Assembly: GCF_927312905.1 (NCBI RefSeq)
Contig: NZ_CAKMHQ010000006.1
Location: 1-64,000 of the forward strand
Source of the DNA: Candidatus Nitrotoga sp. 1052
GTDB taxonomy: Bacteria > Pseudomonadota > Gammaproteobacteria > Burkholderiales > Gallionellaceae
Direction: 5' to 3'
Length of the DNA: 64,000 nt
Under the pieces are notes generated by a model. That model saw only the letters and a program-made list of their open reading frames with translations, ran no database searches and was not told the origin of the DNA. Each line of letters starts with the position of its first letter. The stretch's first letter is position 1. A program made the position numbers and the translations under genes. This document shows positions 1-8,749 of the stretch, piece after piece.

Positions 1-2
1 CG

Positions 3-314
3 TCTGCGCCCCTGCCCCCGCCCTCTCAACCCAAGACTGTTTCAACCGGTGTGGAGTATCTCCACGCACCTGAACCGGAATATCCACCCCTCGCCAGACG
101 CATGGGTGAAGAAGGGCGTGTTACCCTTCGCGTATTAGTGAATGAAAATGGCCACCCGACCCGGGTCGATGTACAAAAAACATCGGGCTCGCCTCGACTT
201 GACGAAGCAGCACGGCAAGCAGTCCTGCGTGCAATGTTCAAGCCGCATATCGAAGATGGCAGAGCAACCACCGTTTATGCCATCGTGCCTATTACTTTTC
301 ATTTGGACAATTAA
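3..314 (+). CDS. tonB: TonB C-terminal domain, 5' truncated by window
   Basis: The reading frame is open from the first base and ends at TAA 314. It shows the end of a Pro-rich linker followed by a TonB C-terminal domain: a YPPLARR-type motif near the start, then GRVTLRVLVNENG, a conserved SG..LDEAA segment, and a final IVPITFHL strand. TonB spans the periplasm and passes the energy of the ExbB-ExbD motor to outer-membrane receptors. The GTG at 51 lies inside the domain and is not the true start, which is upstream of the window. exbB follows after 13 bases and exbD after that, so this is a tonB-exbB-exbD operon. With fur and fbpABC beside it, iron uptake is the likely role. Confidence 0.9.
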   Translation, partial: SAPLPPPSQPKTVSTGVEYLHAPEPEYPPLARRMGEEGRVTLRVLVNENGHPTRVDVQKTSGSPRLDEAARQAVLRAMFKPHIEDGRATTVYAIVPITFHLDN

Positions 315-327
315 AGAAGGAATCACC

Positions 328-1056
328 ATGCAAGCAACTCCTTATGGACTAGATAGTTTATGGATTCAAGGCGATTTAATCACCAAAGGCGTCACTGTGC
401 TACTTGTCGTTATGTCGATCGCATCCTGGTACGTGATTGTCACTAAAGCGCTGCAACTATTGAGCTATCGTCGTGCGTCACATGCTGCCGGTCACGCATT
501 CTGGGATACCACTAACTTGGCTGAAGGTGTTGCCACGCTTGGCACCAACAATCCATTTTCCGATATCGCACAGGCAGGTGTGATTGCAATGCGCCATCAT
601 GCTGCGCACAAAGGTCATTTGCACGATCAGCTATTAGTCAGCGATTGGGTTACGCTGTCATTGCGGCAAGCGATAGATGATACTTCCGGCAAGCTGCAAA
701 CCGGTATGGCTGTATTGGCGTCGGTCGGTTCGACCGCGCCATTTGTCGGCCTGCTCGGCACGGTGTGGGGTATTTATCATGCTCTGGTGTCGATCGGCAC
801 TTCGGGACAAGCTAGTATCGACAAGGTCGCTGGACCAGTAGGCGAAGCATTGATCATGACAGCGCTAGGCTTAGCGGTAGCGATTCCGGCCACATTTGGC
901 TATAACGCTTTAGTCAGAAGCAATAAATCAATTATTGCAAAACTGAATAAATTCGGGTTCGATTTACACGCGCTGTTCATCACCGGCGCCCGTTCCAGCA
1001 GTACCGAAATTGTCGGCGATAATGGCGCCAAAATTGCCGCCGTCAGGAGTGCATAA
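328..1056 (+). CDS. exbB: Biopolymer transporter ExbB (MotA/TolQ/ExbB family)
   Basis: A 242-residue inner-membrane proton-channel subunit that energises TonB. I start it at ATG 328, which has an AAGAAGG ribosome site a few bases upstream; the frame stays open 186 bases further up, inside tonB, but that part resembles nothing. Three membrane segments are visible at about residues 19-39, 127-150 and 172-195. The second carries the family signature around STAPFVGLLGTVWGI and the third the EALIMTALGLAVAIPA motif. TolQ is the close alternative, but the tonB-exbB-exbD order favours ExbB. The stop codon shares one base with the start of exbD (TAATG), which implies translational coupling. Confidence 0.95.
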   Translation: MQATPYGLDSLWIQGDLITKGVTVLLVVMSIASWYVIVTKALQLLSYRRASHAAGHAFWDTTNLAEGVATLGTNNPFSDIAQAGVIAMRHHAAHKGHLHDQLLVSDWVTLSLRQAIDDTSGKLQTGMAVLASVGSTAPFVGLLGTVWGIYHALVSIGTSGQASIDKVAGPVGEALIMTALGLAVAIPATFGYNALVRSNKSIIAKLNKFGFDLHALFITGARSSSTEIVGDNGAKIAAVRSA

Positions 1057-1472
1057 TGGCAATGGGCTCCCTGTCCGAAACGGACGACGACTTTAACCCT
1101 GAAATTAATACCACGCCGTTAGTCGATGTAATGCTGGTACTGTTAATCATCTTTATAATCACAATTCCGGTGATAAACCATAGCGTAAAAATTGATTTGC
1201 CGCGCGCAACCAATCAGCGCGATGAAATAAAACCGGAGAACATTAACCTGTCGATTGATGCGCAAGGCCTTATGTATTGGAATAACGAAATAATCGATGC
1301 GGCGCAAATGAATACCCGTATCGCTGAGGCTTCGAAAAAGACACCGCAGCCTGAACTGCATATACGCGCCGAACGTACTACTCAATACGAAAAAATTGTA
1401 GAGATAATGGCTGCCGCACAGTCTGGCGGTTTAAGTAAAATCGGATTCATAACTGATCCGAAAAACAAGTAA
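1056..1472 (+). CDS. exbD: Biopolymer transporter ExbD
   Basis: A 138-residue partner of ExbB. It has a short cytoplasmic N-terminus ending INTTPLVDVMLVLL, one transmembrane helix at about residues 22-43, and a periplasmic C-terminal domain. Asp24 in the helix matches the essential proton-carrying aspartate of ExbD/TolR. The start overlaps the exbB stop by one base. ExbD forms the stator complex with ExbB and contacts TonB. ExbD is preferred to TolR because tonB lies upstream and no tolA or tolB is visible. Confidence 0.95.
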   Translation: MAMGSLSETDDDFNPEINTTPLVDVMLVLLIIFIITIPVINHSVKIDLPRATNQRDEIKPENINLSIDAQGLMYWNNEIIDAAQMNTRIAEASKKTPQPELHIRAERTTQYEKIVEIMAAAQSGGLSKIGFITDPKNK

Positions 1473-1774
1473 CCGGGCGATAATAATCCATGTGGGAGCG
1501 CACGTACCGAGCTAATAGCAGTCTCGCATCGTTTTAACCTCATCAAGGCTGAGCATGGAGTTCAGTACAAATCCCTAAAAATGATATTGAGCGCCAAACA
1601 GGTACTCTTTGTGCGAGAAAAGCTCGATACCGCTGGGGAGGCATGGGTCAATGGTCGCGTGAAGCCAGGGTAGGCAGCCATTTCTGGCATGATGCGGCTA
1701 TTAATGGCAAAATATTTATACAATGGCGGTTTTAAAGAACGAAGCTCAATCAAAAAAATTTAAAGGATAACCTA
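1473..1774. other. Intergenic stretch between exbD and fur
   Basis: About 300 bases without a convincing gene. A 63-codon minus-strand frame (1562-1753) has no ribosome site and no recognisable sequence. The last 45 bases should hold the fur promoter and leader; an AAAGGAT ribosome site sits about ten bases before the fur ATG. I see no strong terminator after exbD and no clear Fur box here. Confidence 0.5.
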
Positions 1775-2200
1775 ATGATTACGCCAAACCACCTCAAGAC
1801 TGTCGGCCTCAAGACTACGCTGCCGCGCCTAAAAATCCTCAACCTTTTCGAAAATGCCGAGGTACGGCACTTAAGCGCCGAAGATGTTTATAAAATGCTT
1901 ATCGGAGAGGGGCTCGATGTCGGCCTGGCAACGGTATATCGTGTACTTACACAATTCGAGCAAGCAGGACTACTTGTCCGTCATCACTTTGAAACTGGCA
2001 AAGCGGTGTTCGAGCTTAATAAAGGTGGGCACCATGACCATTTAATATGTCTGCAATGTGGTCGGGTTGAAGAATTCCACGACTCCGCAATCGAAAAACG
2101 CCAAATAAAAATTGCCGATGAACTTGGTTTCACGATCCGTGACCATGCGCTTTACCTTTACGCTGACTGTACTAAAGTCAATTGTCCATACAAGACATAA
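1775..2200 (+). CDS. fur: Ferric uptake regulator Fur
   Basis: A 141-residue Fe2+-dependent repressor. The N-terminal winged helix is at about residues 1-80, with the recognition helix around [17 protein letters not shown]. The dimerisation and metal domain follows, with a [13 protein letters not shown] motif: the His cluster at 86-89 and Cys92/Cys95 of the structural zinc site. The C-terminal tail has two more cysteines (DCTKVNC). The start follows an AAAGGAT ribosome site. The gene converges with fbpCBA. The Fur box in front of fbpA (6274-6292) is a likely direct target, so regulator and target lie together. Confidence 0.96.
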   Translation: MITPNHLKTVGLKTTLPRLKILNLFENAEVRHLSAEDVYKMLIGEGLDVGLATVYRVLTQFEQAGLLVRHHFETGKAVFELNKGGHHDHLICLQCGRVEEFHDSAIEKRQIKIADELGFTIRDHALYLYADCTKVNCPYKT

Positions 2201-2278
2201 ACACAACTCGAGGGCGAAAAGTATATTTTTGGCTGATAAAAGCCGGTGCCCACCTAAATACAAGAACAAGCCTGTGCT

Positions 2279-3361
2279 TCATGACGCGGCATTTTTAATT
2301 TTTGGAAAAGCCACCACATGATCCACCTCCAAACGAATCCCGATCCACTCACCGATGGCATGGTTATGGTGGCTCGGCACCAAGGAAAGCACGCGGTTGC
2401 CGCCAGGCAGGCGTAAGGTATAAAGAATATCCGCACCGCGAAACGCCTTGTGCTCAACTTGGGCGAGCAGGGGACTCGCGTCGTCATGGATAATATCATC
2501 CGGACGTAGCAACACCTCCACCTCGCTCCCCTTATTGCTGCCCTCATTACAGCCTACCGGAGAGCAAGCACCAGGAGTTTTGCTATATAGCGTACCCAGC
2601 TCGATTTCAACCTGGTTAGCGTCAAGTACCTTCCCCGGCAGCAAAACGCCTTGACCAACAAAATCCGCAACGAAGCGGTTCTTGGGCAGATGGTACAAAT
2701 TGTAGGCTTTGTCCCACTGCTGAATCTCGCCATCATGCATTACCCCTATCATGTCGCCCATGGCGAATGCTTCATGCTGATCGTGAGTGACGATAATAGC
2801 GGTAGCGCCCTGCTGCTTGAGTATATCGCGCACCTCTAGCGAAAGCCGTTCGCGCAGCTCAACATCCAGATTGGAAAACGGCTCGTCCATCAACAATAGG
2901 TTCGGGCAAGGCGCTAGCGCGCGAGCCAGTGCCACGCGCTGCTGCTGGCCACCAGAAAGTTCATGCGGATAAGCTTGGCCACTCCCTCCCAGGCCTACTG
3001 TTTGCAACAACTCTTCCACACGCTTATTGCGTTCGGTGCGGGATTGCCCATGCAAGCCAAAGCCCACGTTGGCGGCTACATTCAGATGCGGAAACAGAGC
3101 ATAGTCTTGAAATACCATGCCGATTCGACGTTTCTCTGCAGGAACAATAAAACCGGGTGCGCTCACTCGCTCACCGTTAAGCACAATTTCACCACCAGTA
3201 ATGGGCTCGAATCCGGCGATAGCGCGGAGCACGGTGGTCTTGCCGCACCCTGAGGGGCCAAGCAGGCAGCCGATGTCGCCAGTATTAAGCACAAAGGAGA
3301 GGTCGCGCAGCACTCTGCGTGCAGCGTATGACTGGCTGACGTGTTTAAGTTCAAGTAGCAT
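2279..3361 (-). CDS. fbpC: Ferric iron ABC transporter ATP-binding protein FbpC
   Basis: A 360-residue ATPase of the FbpC/PotA type. It shows Walker A GPSGCGKT at residues 35-42, the signature LSGGQQQRVALARALA, Walker B LLLMDEPFSNLD, and the H-loop IIVTHDQHEA. A C-terminal TOBE-like regulatory region follows the ATPase core. It powers import of periplasmic Fe3+ delivered by FbpA through the FbpB channel. It lies downstream of fbpB across a gap of about 160 bases, larger than usual for a tight operon, so it may have some independent expression. Other substrates (sulfate, spermidine) are less likely given FbpA and the Fur box. Confidence 0.9.
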   Translation of the reverse strand: MLLELKHVSQSYAARRVLRDLSFVLNTGDIGCLLGPSGCGKTTVLRAIAGFEPITGGEIVLNGERVSAPGFIVPAEKRRIGMVFQDYALFPHLNVAANVGFGLHGQSRTERNKRVEELLQTVGLGGSGQAYPHELSGGQQQRVALARALAPCPNLLLMDEPFSNLDVELRERLSLEVRDILKQQGATAIIVTHDQHEAFAMGDMIGVMHDGEIQQWDKAYNLYHLPKNRFVADFVGQGVLLPGKVLDANQVEIELGTLYSKTPGACSPVGCNEGSNKGSEVEVLLRPDDIIHDDASPLLAQVEHKAFRGADILYTLRLPGGNRVLSLVPSHHNHAIGEWIGIRLEVDHVVAFPKIKNAAS

Positions 3362-3522
3362 GATTAGCAGGCTTCAGTTTTCTCTTATTATTTATTCAAC
3401 CACATAGCCGTAAATTCAGAATCCTCTCCAACGGATCCCGAATGTTAAAACTTCCTCTAACTTTTTTTATGAGAAACAAGGTTGTCCTGCCTTGGTTCAA
3501 ACCAGAACCCGGCACACCGGAG

Positions 3523-5169
3523 CTATTTTGAGCGATATCTGGTCAGCACAACCACTGGTGCCAGCCCAGCCAGTACCAGCGCCACAGCGGGTAATGCAGC
3601 GCGGTTCCACTCGCCTCCCGAAGTCATCTCGAACACCCTCACTGCCAGAGTATCCCATCCAAACGGTCGAGTCATCAAAGTAATCGGCATTTCCTTCATC
3701 ACGTCCACAAATACCAGCGCCGCCGCCGTTAAAAGGCCGCCACGCAACATCGGCAAATGCACCCGGGCGATTAAGCTGACACCAGACACGCCTAGGCTAC
3801 GCGCAGCCTCATCCACGCTACGGGTAATGCGATGCATTTGACTTTCTATCGGACTGTGGGCCACCGCCAGAAAGCGGACTAGATATGCCAGAAGCATTAC
3901 CATCAAAGAACCTTGCAACAGCGGCGACTGTACCCAGCCCGCAGCCACGAATTGATTATCCAGCCACGCCACCGGAATAAAAACCCCCACCGCCAGCACC
4001 GCCCCCGGTAGCGCGTAACCAATTGTGGCGATGCGTGCCGTCATGCGTAACAGCAAACCGGGATGCTGGCGCGCGCTATAGCTCAATAATAAGGCAACTG
4101 CTCCTGCCAATAGCGCAGCAAAAGAGGCCAACGCCAACGAATGCCAGAAAAAATCCAGGTAGCGTGCATCTAAATCTTGCTCCACTACTTCTGACGCCCA
4201 CAGCAGTAACTGAGTGACAGGTATGATAAATCCAAGTGCCAGCACTGCCAGGCAAAAACCGGCAGCCAGCCAAGCCCGAGCGCCCGTAAGCAGGATGCGA
4301 GCCTGAACGCTGTGTTTGCCAGTCTGAGTATAGTGCATGCGTGTGCGGGTCTGCTGCTCTGCCAACAACACCACCAACACGAACACAATCAGCAGTGAAG
4401 CTAGTTGCGAAGCAGCTTGAAGCGAAAACAGCGAGAACCACGCTTTATAGATAGCAGTGGTGAACGTATCGTAATTGAATACCGCCACGGTACCAAAATC
4501 CGCCAAAGTTTCCATCAGGGCCAACATCACACCGCCCACGATCCAAGGCCGCGCCATCGGCAGGGCCACCCGAAAAAACCCGACGGTGGGCGACAATCCA
4601 AGGGACTGCGCTACCTCCAGCGCGTGCTTACCTTGAGTGAGGAAGGCATTTCTAGCAATCAGATAAACATAGGGATAGAGCGCCAATGTCATCACCGCGA
4701 TGACGCCGCCGCTCGATCGAATCGGCGGGAACTCAATTGGCCCCCACCATTCTCGCGCCAAGGTTTGTACCGGCCCGGTAAAATCAAGCAACCCGATAGC
4801 GACAAATGCCGTCACATAGGCGGGAATCGCCAGCGGCAATAATAGTGCCCAAGAAAACTGCCTGCGTCCTGGAAACTCACATACAGCCGTGAGCCACGCT
4901 AGGGAAACCCCAATTATCGCCACACCCAATCCCACCCCCAATACCAGCCAGAAAGTATTGGTTAGCAATTGCGGCAGTTGGTATTCAACCAGATGCGTCC
5001 AGATTTCCCGTTCGGGCGTTATCAATGAACTAAGCACCACAGCAACTGGAACCAAGGTGAGCATAGCAATCAGCAGTGCCGCTAGAACCCAACCGCTGGG
5101 TAAGCGGAACTTAAAAATAAAAGCGCCCGCTGTGGGCGCTTTTGAAATAGCTGTAGGTAATCGCTGCAT
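3523..5169 (-). CDS. fbpB: Ferric iron ABC transporter permease FbpB
   Basis: A 548-residue inner-membrane permease with two fused binding-protein-dependent transport domains and about 12 membrane helices, as in FbpB/SfuB. Two EAA-type loops contacting the ATPase are visible: HALEVAQSLGLSPTVGFFRV in the first half and SVDEAARSLGVSGVSLIARV in the second. It starts only 8 bases after the fbpA stop. The first ~20 codons contain a terminator-like hairpin (see 5112-5143), so the start is worth checking; no other good start codon lies between that hairpin and the first helix. It forms the Fe3+ uptake system with FbpA and FbpC. Confidence 0.92.
   Translation of the reverse strand: MQRLPTAISKAPTAGAFIFKFRLPSGWVLAALLIAMLTLVPVAVVLSSLITPEREIWTHLVEYQLPQLLTNTFWLVLGVGLGVAIIGVSLAWLTAVCEFPGRRQFSWALLLPLAIPAYVTAFVAIGLLDFTGPVQTLAREWWGPIEFPPIRSSGGVIAVMTLALYPYVYLIARNAFLTQGKHALEVAQSLGLSPTVGFFRVALPMARPWIVGGVMLALMETLADFGTVAVFNYDTFTTAIYKAWFSLFSLQAASQLASLLIVFVLVVLLAEQQTRTRMHYTQTGKHSVQARILLTGARAWLAAGFCLAVLALGFIIPVTQLLLWASEVVEQDLDARYLDFFWHSLALASFAALLAGAVALLLSYSARQHPGLLLRMTARIATIGYALPGAVLAVGVFIPVAWLDNQFVAAGWVQSPLLQGSLMVMLLAYLVRFLAVAHSPIESQMHRITRSVDEAARSLGVSGVSLIARVHLPMLRGGLLTAAALVFVDVMKEMPITLMTRPFGWDTLAVRVFEMTSGGEWNRAALPAVALVLAGLAPVVVLTRYRSK
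5112..5143 (-). terminator. Terminator-like hairpin inside the start of fbpB
   Basis: On the minus strand the transcript leaving fbpA meets a perfect 10-bp stem (plus-strand arms 5119-5128 and 5134-5143, loop of 5), GC-rich in its core, followed by the run TTTTATTTTT. This has the form of a Rho-independent terminator. It lies about 26-58 bases into the fbpB frame. It could reduce read-through from fbpA into fbpBC and so favour the binding protein. Function is inferred; the structure is read directly. Confidence 0.6.
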
Positions 5170-5177
5170 TTAGCTAC

Positions 5178-6206
5178 TTATTTATAATTAGCACGATCCA
5201 TTAATTTTACTGCAGCGGCTTGCAATTCGCCTGCTTTAACCACGTTAATGGGGTTTTGCTTGAATTCGCCCCAGGCCGCAACCGTGGCGTCAGGCTTCAC
5301 CTTGGGATTGACCGGATATTCCATGTTTACATCAGCAAACAGATTCTGCGCTTTTTCTGAGGACAGCCACTCAAGGAACTTGACCGCCTCCGCTTGATGT
5401 TTAGCATGGCGAGTGATGCCTGCGCCGGAAATATTCACATGCACCCCACTACCTTTCATATCCTGATTAGGCCAGAAAATCGCAAGGGGGAGGTTAGGTT
5501 TTTTCTTCATCAGGCCGCCGAAATAATAAGTGTTGACCACCGTTACATCGCACTGCCCGGCAGCCACTGCGTCCATCGCCCGGGTATCGTCGGATATAGG
5601 AGGGGTGGCGAGGTTAGCCACCCAGGATTTCATGATCTGTTCAGTTTTAGGCTCACCATATTCCTGAATCATCATCGCCACCAACGATTGGTTATACACC
5701 GTCTTCGAAGTGCGCAAACATAAGCGCCCTTTCCACTTTGGATTACCCAAATCTTCGTAGGTAGAAAGAGCAACTGGTTTCACTTTATCCTTGTTGTAAA
5801 TGATGGTGCGGGCACGCGCCGACAAACCGAACCACTGGTTAGCCGGGTCACGCAAATGGGCGGGAACATTATCTAACAGCGTCTTGGATTGCACTGGCTG
5901 CAACAGCCCCAGATTGGTTGCTTGCCACAGATTACCGGCGTCTACCGTAATCAGCATGTCGGCGGGAGTATTGGCTCCCTCCGCTTTTAGCTTTTGTAGC
6001 AATGGCCCTGCCTTGTCAGTGAGGAACTTGATGGTGGTGCCGGTTTCCTTGGTATAGGCGTCGAATAGCGGCTTGATGAGCTGTTCGTTACGCTCCGAAT
6101 AAACCACAATTTCATTGGCGGCGTAAGCAGTCATTGCCACCGTTAGCATGGAAGTGGCGGCAAGAATGCCGGAAAGGCGATGTAAAAACGACAGGCGTTT
6201 GTCCAT
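5178..6206 (-). CDS. fbpA: Periplasmic ferric iron-binding protein FbpA
   Basis: A 342-residue class II solute-binding protein for free Fe3+. It begins with a basic N-terminus and hydrophobic signal peptide ending near TAYAANEIVVYS. The motif VVNTYYFGG carries the adjacent tyrosines that bind iron in FbpA/FutA proteins. I start it at ATG 6206; the longer frame from TTG 6221 would put the start inside the ribosome site (GGAG, 9 bases before the ATG). A near-consensus Fur box lies about 70 bases upstream. It is first in the fbpABC operon and is probably the most abundant component. Confidence 0.93.
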   Translation of the reverse strand: MDKRLSFLHRLSGILAATSMLTVAMTAYAANEIVVYSERNEQLIKPLFDAYTKETGTTIKFLTDKAGPLLQKLKAEGANTPADMLITVDAGNLWQATNLGLLQPVQSKTLLDNVPAHLRDPANQWFGLSARARTIIYNKDKVKPVALSTYEDLGNPKWKGRLCLRTSKTVYNQSLVAMMIQEYGEPKTEQIMKSWVANLATPPISDDTRAMDAVAAGQCDVTVVNTYYFGGLMKKKPNLPLAIFWPNQDMKGSGVHVNISGAGITRHAKHQAEAVKFLEWLSSEKAQNLFADVNMEYPVNPKVKPDATVAAWGEFKQNPINVVKAGELQAAAVKLMDRANYK

Positions 6207-6273
6207 TTTTATAAACTCCAAAGTATCAGTTAGACGAATTAAAAAAAGAAAACCGAGTAAGCGCTAGTTAACC

Positions 6274-6292
6274 ATAAATGATAATAATTATC
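6274..6292 (-). promoter_or_regulatory. Fur box upstream of fbpA
   Basis: Aligned to the classical 19-base Fur consensus GATAATGATAATCATTATC, this site matches at 15 of 19 positions and contains the inner ATGATAAT.ATTATC dyad. It sits 68-86 bases before the fbpA start and points to iron-dependent repression of fbpABC by the Fur encoded 4 kb away. Confidence 0.8.
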
Positions 6293-6340
6293 AAACGCGA
6301 TAAAAACATACTCCTTGTTACTTGTTATTCTTGAAAAGCC

Positions 6341-6853
6341 TCAACTGCCATCTCGAGCTACAGACTGAAGGACGCGACGCGCGCCATTAAAGCGTTTCGC
6401 CCAATATCGCTCACCCATGTCGGAGACCATCACACTATCGGATTTGCTGCTGGATGCGTGGACAAACCGGTTGTCGCCCAGATAGATGCCGACGTGGGAA
6501 AATGTGCGCTTCATGGTGTTAAAAAAAACCAGATCGCCAAGCTGAAGTTCAGCCCGATGAATTTTCATACTAGCCCGACTAATGGCTAGTGCATTATGGG
6601 GTAGCAGTATTCCAGTAGCTATGCTGTAGACGTGGCGTACGAAGCCGCTGCAATCCATGCCGGTATCGAAAGACTGCCCGCCTAATTTATAACCCGTTCC
6701 AATCAAACTCATGGCGTAGAGCAGTAATTCAGCACGCAAGCCATCGTCAGCTGTAGCAAGGATAGGCGCATCGTTCTTGACAACGTCATCCGCCCAAGCG
6801 GTATGGCACGTGACAAGCAACAAATTAACCAATAGTATTATTATTAAGCGCAT
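6341..6853 (-). CDS. Exported NlpC/P60 cysteine peptidase (cell-wall hydrolase)
   Basis: A 170-residue protein with a signal peptide (hydrophobic residues 2-20, cleavage near TAWA) and an NlpC/P60 domain. The catalytic Cys68 is in MDCSGFV, the catalytic His120 in FSHVGIYLG, and a further His132 in FVHASS. Such enzymes cut the D-gamma-glutamyl-meso-diaminopimelate bond or similar links in peptidoglycan. The frame can be extended to ATG 6907, but the shorter start puts the hydrophobic segment at the N-terminus, as expected of a signal peptide; neither start has a strong ribosome site. No extra SH3 or LysM domain is seen. It appears to be transcribed alone. Confidence 0.85.
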   Translation of the reverse strand: MRLIIILLVNLLLVTCHTAWADDVVKNDAPILATADDGLRAELLLYAMSLIGTGYKLGGQSFDTGMDCSGFVRHVYSIATGILLPHNALAISRASMKIHRAELQLGDLVFFNTMKRTFSHVGIYLGDNRFVHASSSKSDSVMVSDMGERYWAKRFNGARRVLQSVARDGS

Positions 6854-7051
6854 GCAAACGAAAGAGAAATATAGGTAATAATTCGAAATTGACTTAAAGC
6901 AACGCATTTTAACTTGAAACGGTTAGCCAGTGTCACCGTATAATAAATTACACTTTTACTAAGTTTGGGTTTGCATATTAAATGAAAAATTAGACGGAAA
7001 AGTTAAGTACGGTACCGTCACAACTTAACAACACTCTTGAAAGGAATTTTT

Positions 7052-7819
7052 ATGTTAACAACAAAATACTATGTAACTGGACGATGGCTTCCGACGTTAA
7101 TTGCCAGCTTTGGTTTGGCATGGGGAGTTAACGGGCATACCGCGCCTCAATGGGATAATTTGCAAGCTGTAAACGAGGTTTACCAACAGGCGGTTAGCAG
7201 CCCAATACGGACCGATGAAGACAGGCGTGCTGATGCAACGCGCAAACCACTAGAGTTCCTGCAGTTCGCCCAAGTGCGACCGGGTATGCAGGTACTGGAT
7301 ATTGCAGCTGGCGGGGGAAACACCTCGCAGCTACTCGCGCTGGTTGTTGGAAGCAAGGGGACCGTATGGGCGCAAGGTGACCAACAACGGCCAGCACTCG
7401 TCAAACGATTGGCTGATCATCCCCAGTCGAACATCGTTCCGGTAATAAGCTCTTTCGAAGACCCTATACCCAGTGATATACCCAAGCTGGACTTGATTAC
7501 CATCATCCTGAGCTACCATGATATCGCCTATAAACCCGTTGACCGTGCCAAACTAAACAAACGACTGTTTGATGCATTGAAATCTGGTGGACATCTCGTT
7601 GTAATTGATCACTCAGCAAAGCCGGGCAGCGGGGTTTCAGCTGCAAAGTCGCTTCACCGTATTGACGAAAAGGTCGTTGGTGAAGAATTTCTGAAAGCAG
7701 GTTTCCAGCTCGAAGAAGAAAGCAGCTTCCTGCACAACTCGTCCGACCCTCGTGACCAAGCTTTCTTCAAGATGAAAATTCCGACAGACAGATTTGCCTT
7801 GCGTTTCATCAAGCCTTGA
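7052..7819 (+). CDS. Putative exported class I SAM-dependent methyltransferase, copy 1
   Basis: A 255-residue protein of the predicted-methyltransferase type grouped in COG4798. After a signal-peptide-like N-terminus (hydrophobic to about residue 27, then GHTAPQW), a Rossmann core carries motif I VLDIAAGGGNTSQLLA at about 81-96 and a later GGHLVVIDHSAKPGSG strand. The start at ATG 7052 has an AAAGGAA ribosome site; the TTG at 7037 lies before it. The substrate is unknown, and SAM is not expected in the periplasm, so localisation and activity are open. A second copy follows at 7967, and similarity continues about 30 bases past the stop. A 10-bp palindrome ACGGTACCGT lies upstream (about 7010). 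Confidence 0.75.
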   Translation: MLTTKYYVTGRWLPTLIASFGLAWGVNGHTAPQWDNLQAVNEVYQQAVSSPIRTDEDRRADATRKPLEFLQFAQVRPGMQVLDIAAGGGNTSQLLALVVGSKGTVWAQGDQQRPALVKRLADHPQSNIVPVISSFEDPIPSDIPKLDLITIILSYHDIAYKPVDRAKLNKRLFDALKSGGHLVVIDHSAKPGSGVSAAKSLHRIDEKVVGEEFLKAGFQLEEESSFLHNSSDPRDQAFFKMKIPTDRFALRFIKP

Positions 7820-7966
7820 TGGAGAGGCATCCATTGCCATGGACGCTTACCTAATACATTTTGGACGTTAGCACTCCTTTGTGTCTGTAGGCAAGCTCCA
7901 AATAAATGAGCTGACTGTCCTGCTAAAAAATATCCTACGCCTTGATATTTTTGAAAAGATTTTTTT

Positions 7967-8749
7967 GTGATTACACAATACTGCTTGGGTGGCCGATGGG
8001 TACTGATGCTGATCGCTATCTTTGGCTTTATATTCGGAGAATTGGCATGGGGGATAAACGGATACGCCGCGCCTGAATTAAACAACTCGCAAACACTATC
8101 CAACTTTTACCAACAGGCTATTAGCAGCCCCATTCGAACTAATGAAGATAAGCGTGCTGATGCTACACGCAAACCGGTTGAGTTCCTGCAGTTCGCCCAA
8201 GTACGGCCAGGTATGCGGGTTTTGGATCTCGCAACTGGCAATGGATACACGACACAACTGCTTGCGCTGATTGTTGGAAGCACCGGAACGGTATGGGCGC
8301 AAGGAGACAATCAACGGCCAGCATTCATCAAACGATTGGCCGATCACCCCCAGTCGAACATTGTGCCGGTGATACGCCCTTTCGAAGACCCCATACCCGA
8401 TGCTGCGCCCAAACTAGATTTGATTACCAACATCATGAATTATCACAATAGCACCTACATGTCGGTTGCCCGTCGCGCCAGGTTGAACCAACGATTATTC
8501 AAAGCATTGAAGTCTGGCGGACACCTCATCGTGATCGACCACTCCGCCAAGACGGGCACTGATATTACAACGGCAAAGACGCTCCATCGCATGGACCAGG
8601 CTATCGTTTTGGATGAGATTCAAAAAGCCGGTTTCCGACTTGAACAAGAAAGCAACTTTCTTCGCAACCCGTCCGACCCTCGCAATCAAGCTTATTTCGA
8701 TATGGAAATACCGACAGACAAATTCGCATTTCGCTTCGTCAAACCTTGA
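7967..8749 (+). CDS. Putative exported class I SAM-dependent methyltransferase, copy 2
   Basis: A 260-residue tandem paralogue of the preceding gene, starting at GTG 7967 behind a weak AAAAG ribosome site. It has a signal-like N-terminus with a long hydrophobic stretch (residues 10-30) and then GYAAPELNN. Motif I is VLDLATGNGYTTQLLA. The segments RADATRKP.EFLQFAQVRPGM, RLADHPQSNIVPVI and IDHSAK are nearly the same in both copies. Differences cluster in the N-terminus and around motif I (AAGGGN against ATGNGY), so the copies may differ in SAM or substrate binding. The copies are separated by about 150 bases and are probably co-transcribed. Confidence 0.72.
   Translation: MITQYCLGGRWVLMLIAIFGFIFGELAWGINGYAAPELNNSQTLSNFYQQAISSPIRTNEDKRADATRKPVEFLQFAQVRPGMRVLDLATGNGYTTQLLALIVGSTGTVWAQGDNQRPAFIKRLADHPQSNIVPVIRPFEDPIPDAAPKLDLITNIMNYHNSTYMSVARRARLNQRLFKALKSGGHLIVIDHSAKTGTDITTAKTLHRMDQAIVLDEIQKAGFRLEQESNFLRNPSDPRNQAYFDMEIPTDKFAFRFVKP

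Noticed and set aside
142-327. N-terminal extension of ExbB by 62 residues
   Set aside because: It lies within tonB in another frame and does not look like protein; ATG 328 has a proper ribosome site.
1562-1753. 63-codon minus-strand frame before fur
   Set aside because: No ribosome site, no recognisable sequence, and it overlaps the fur promoter region.
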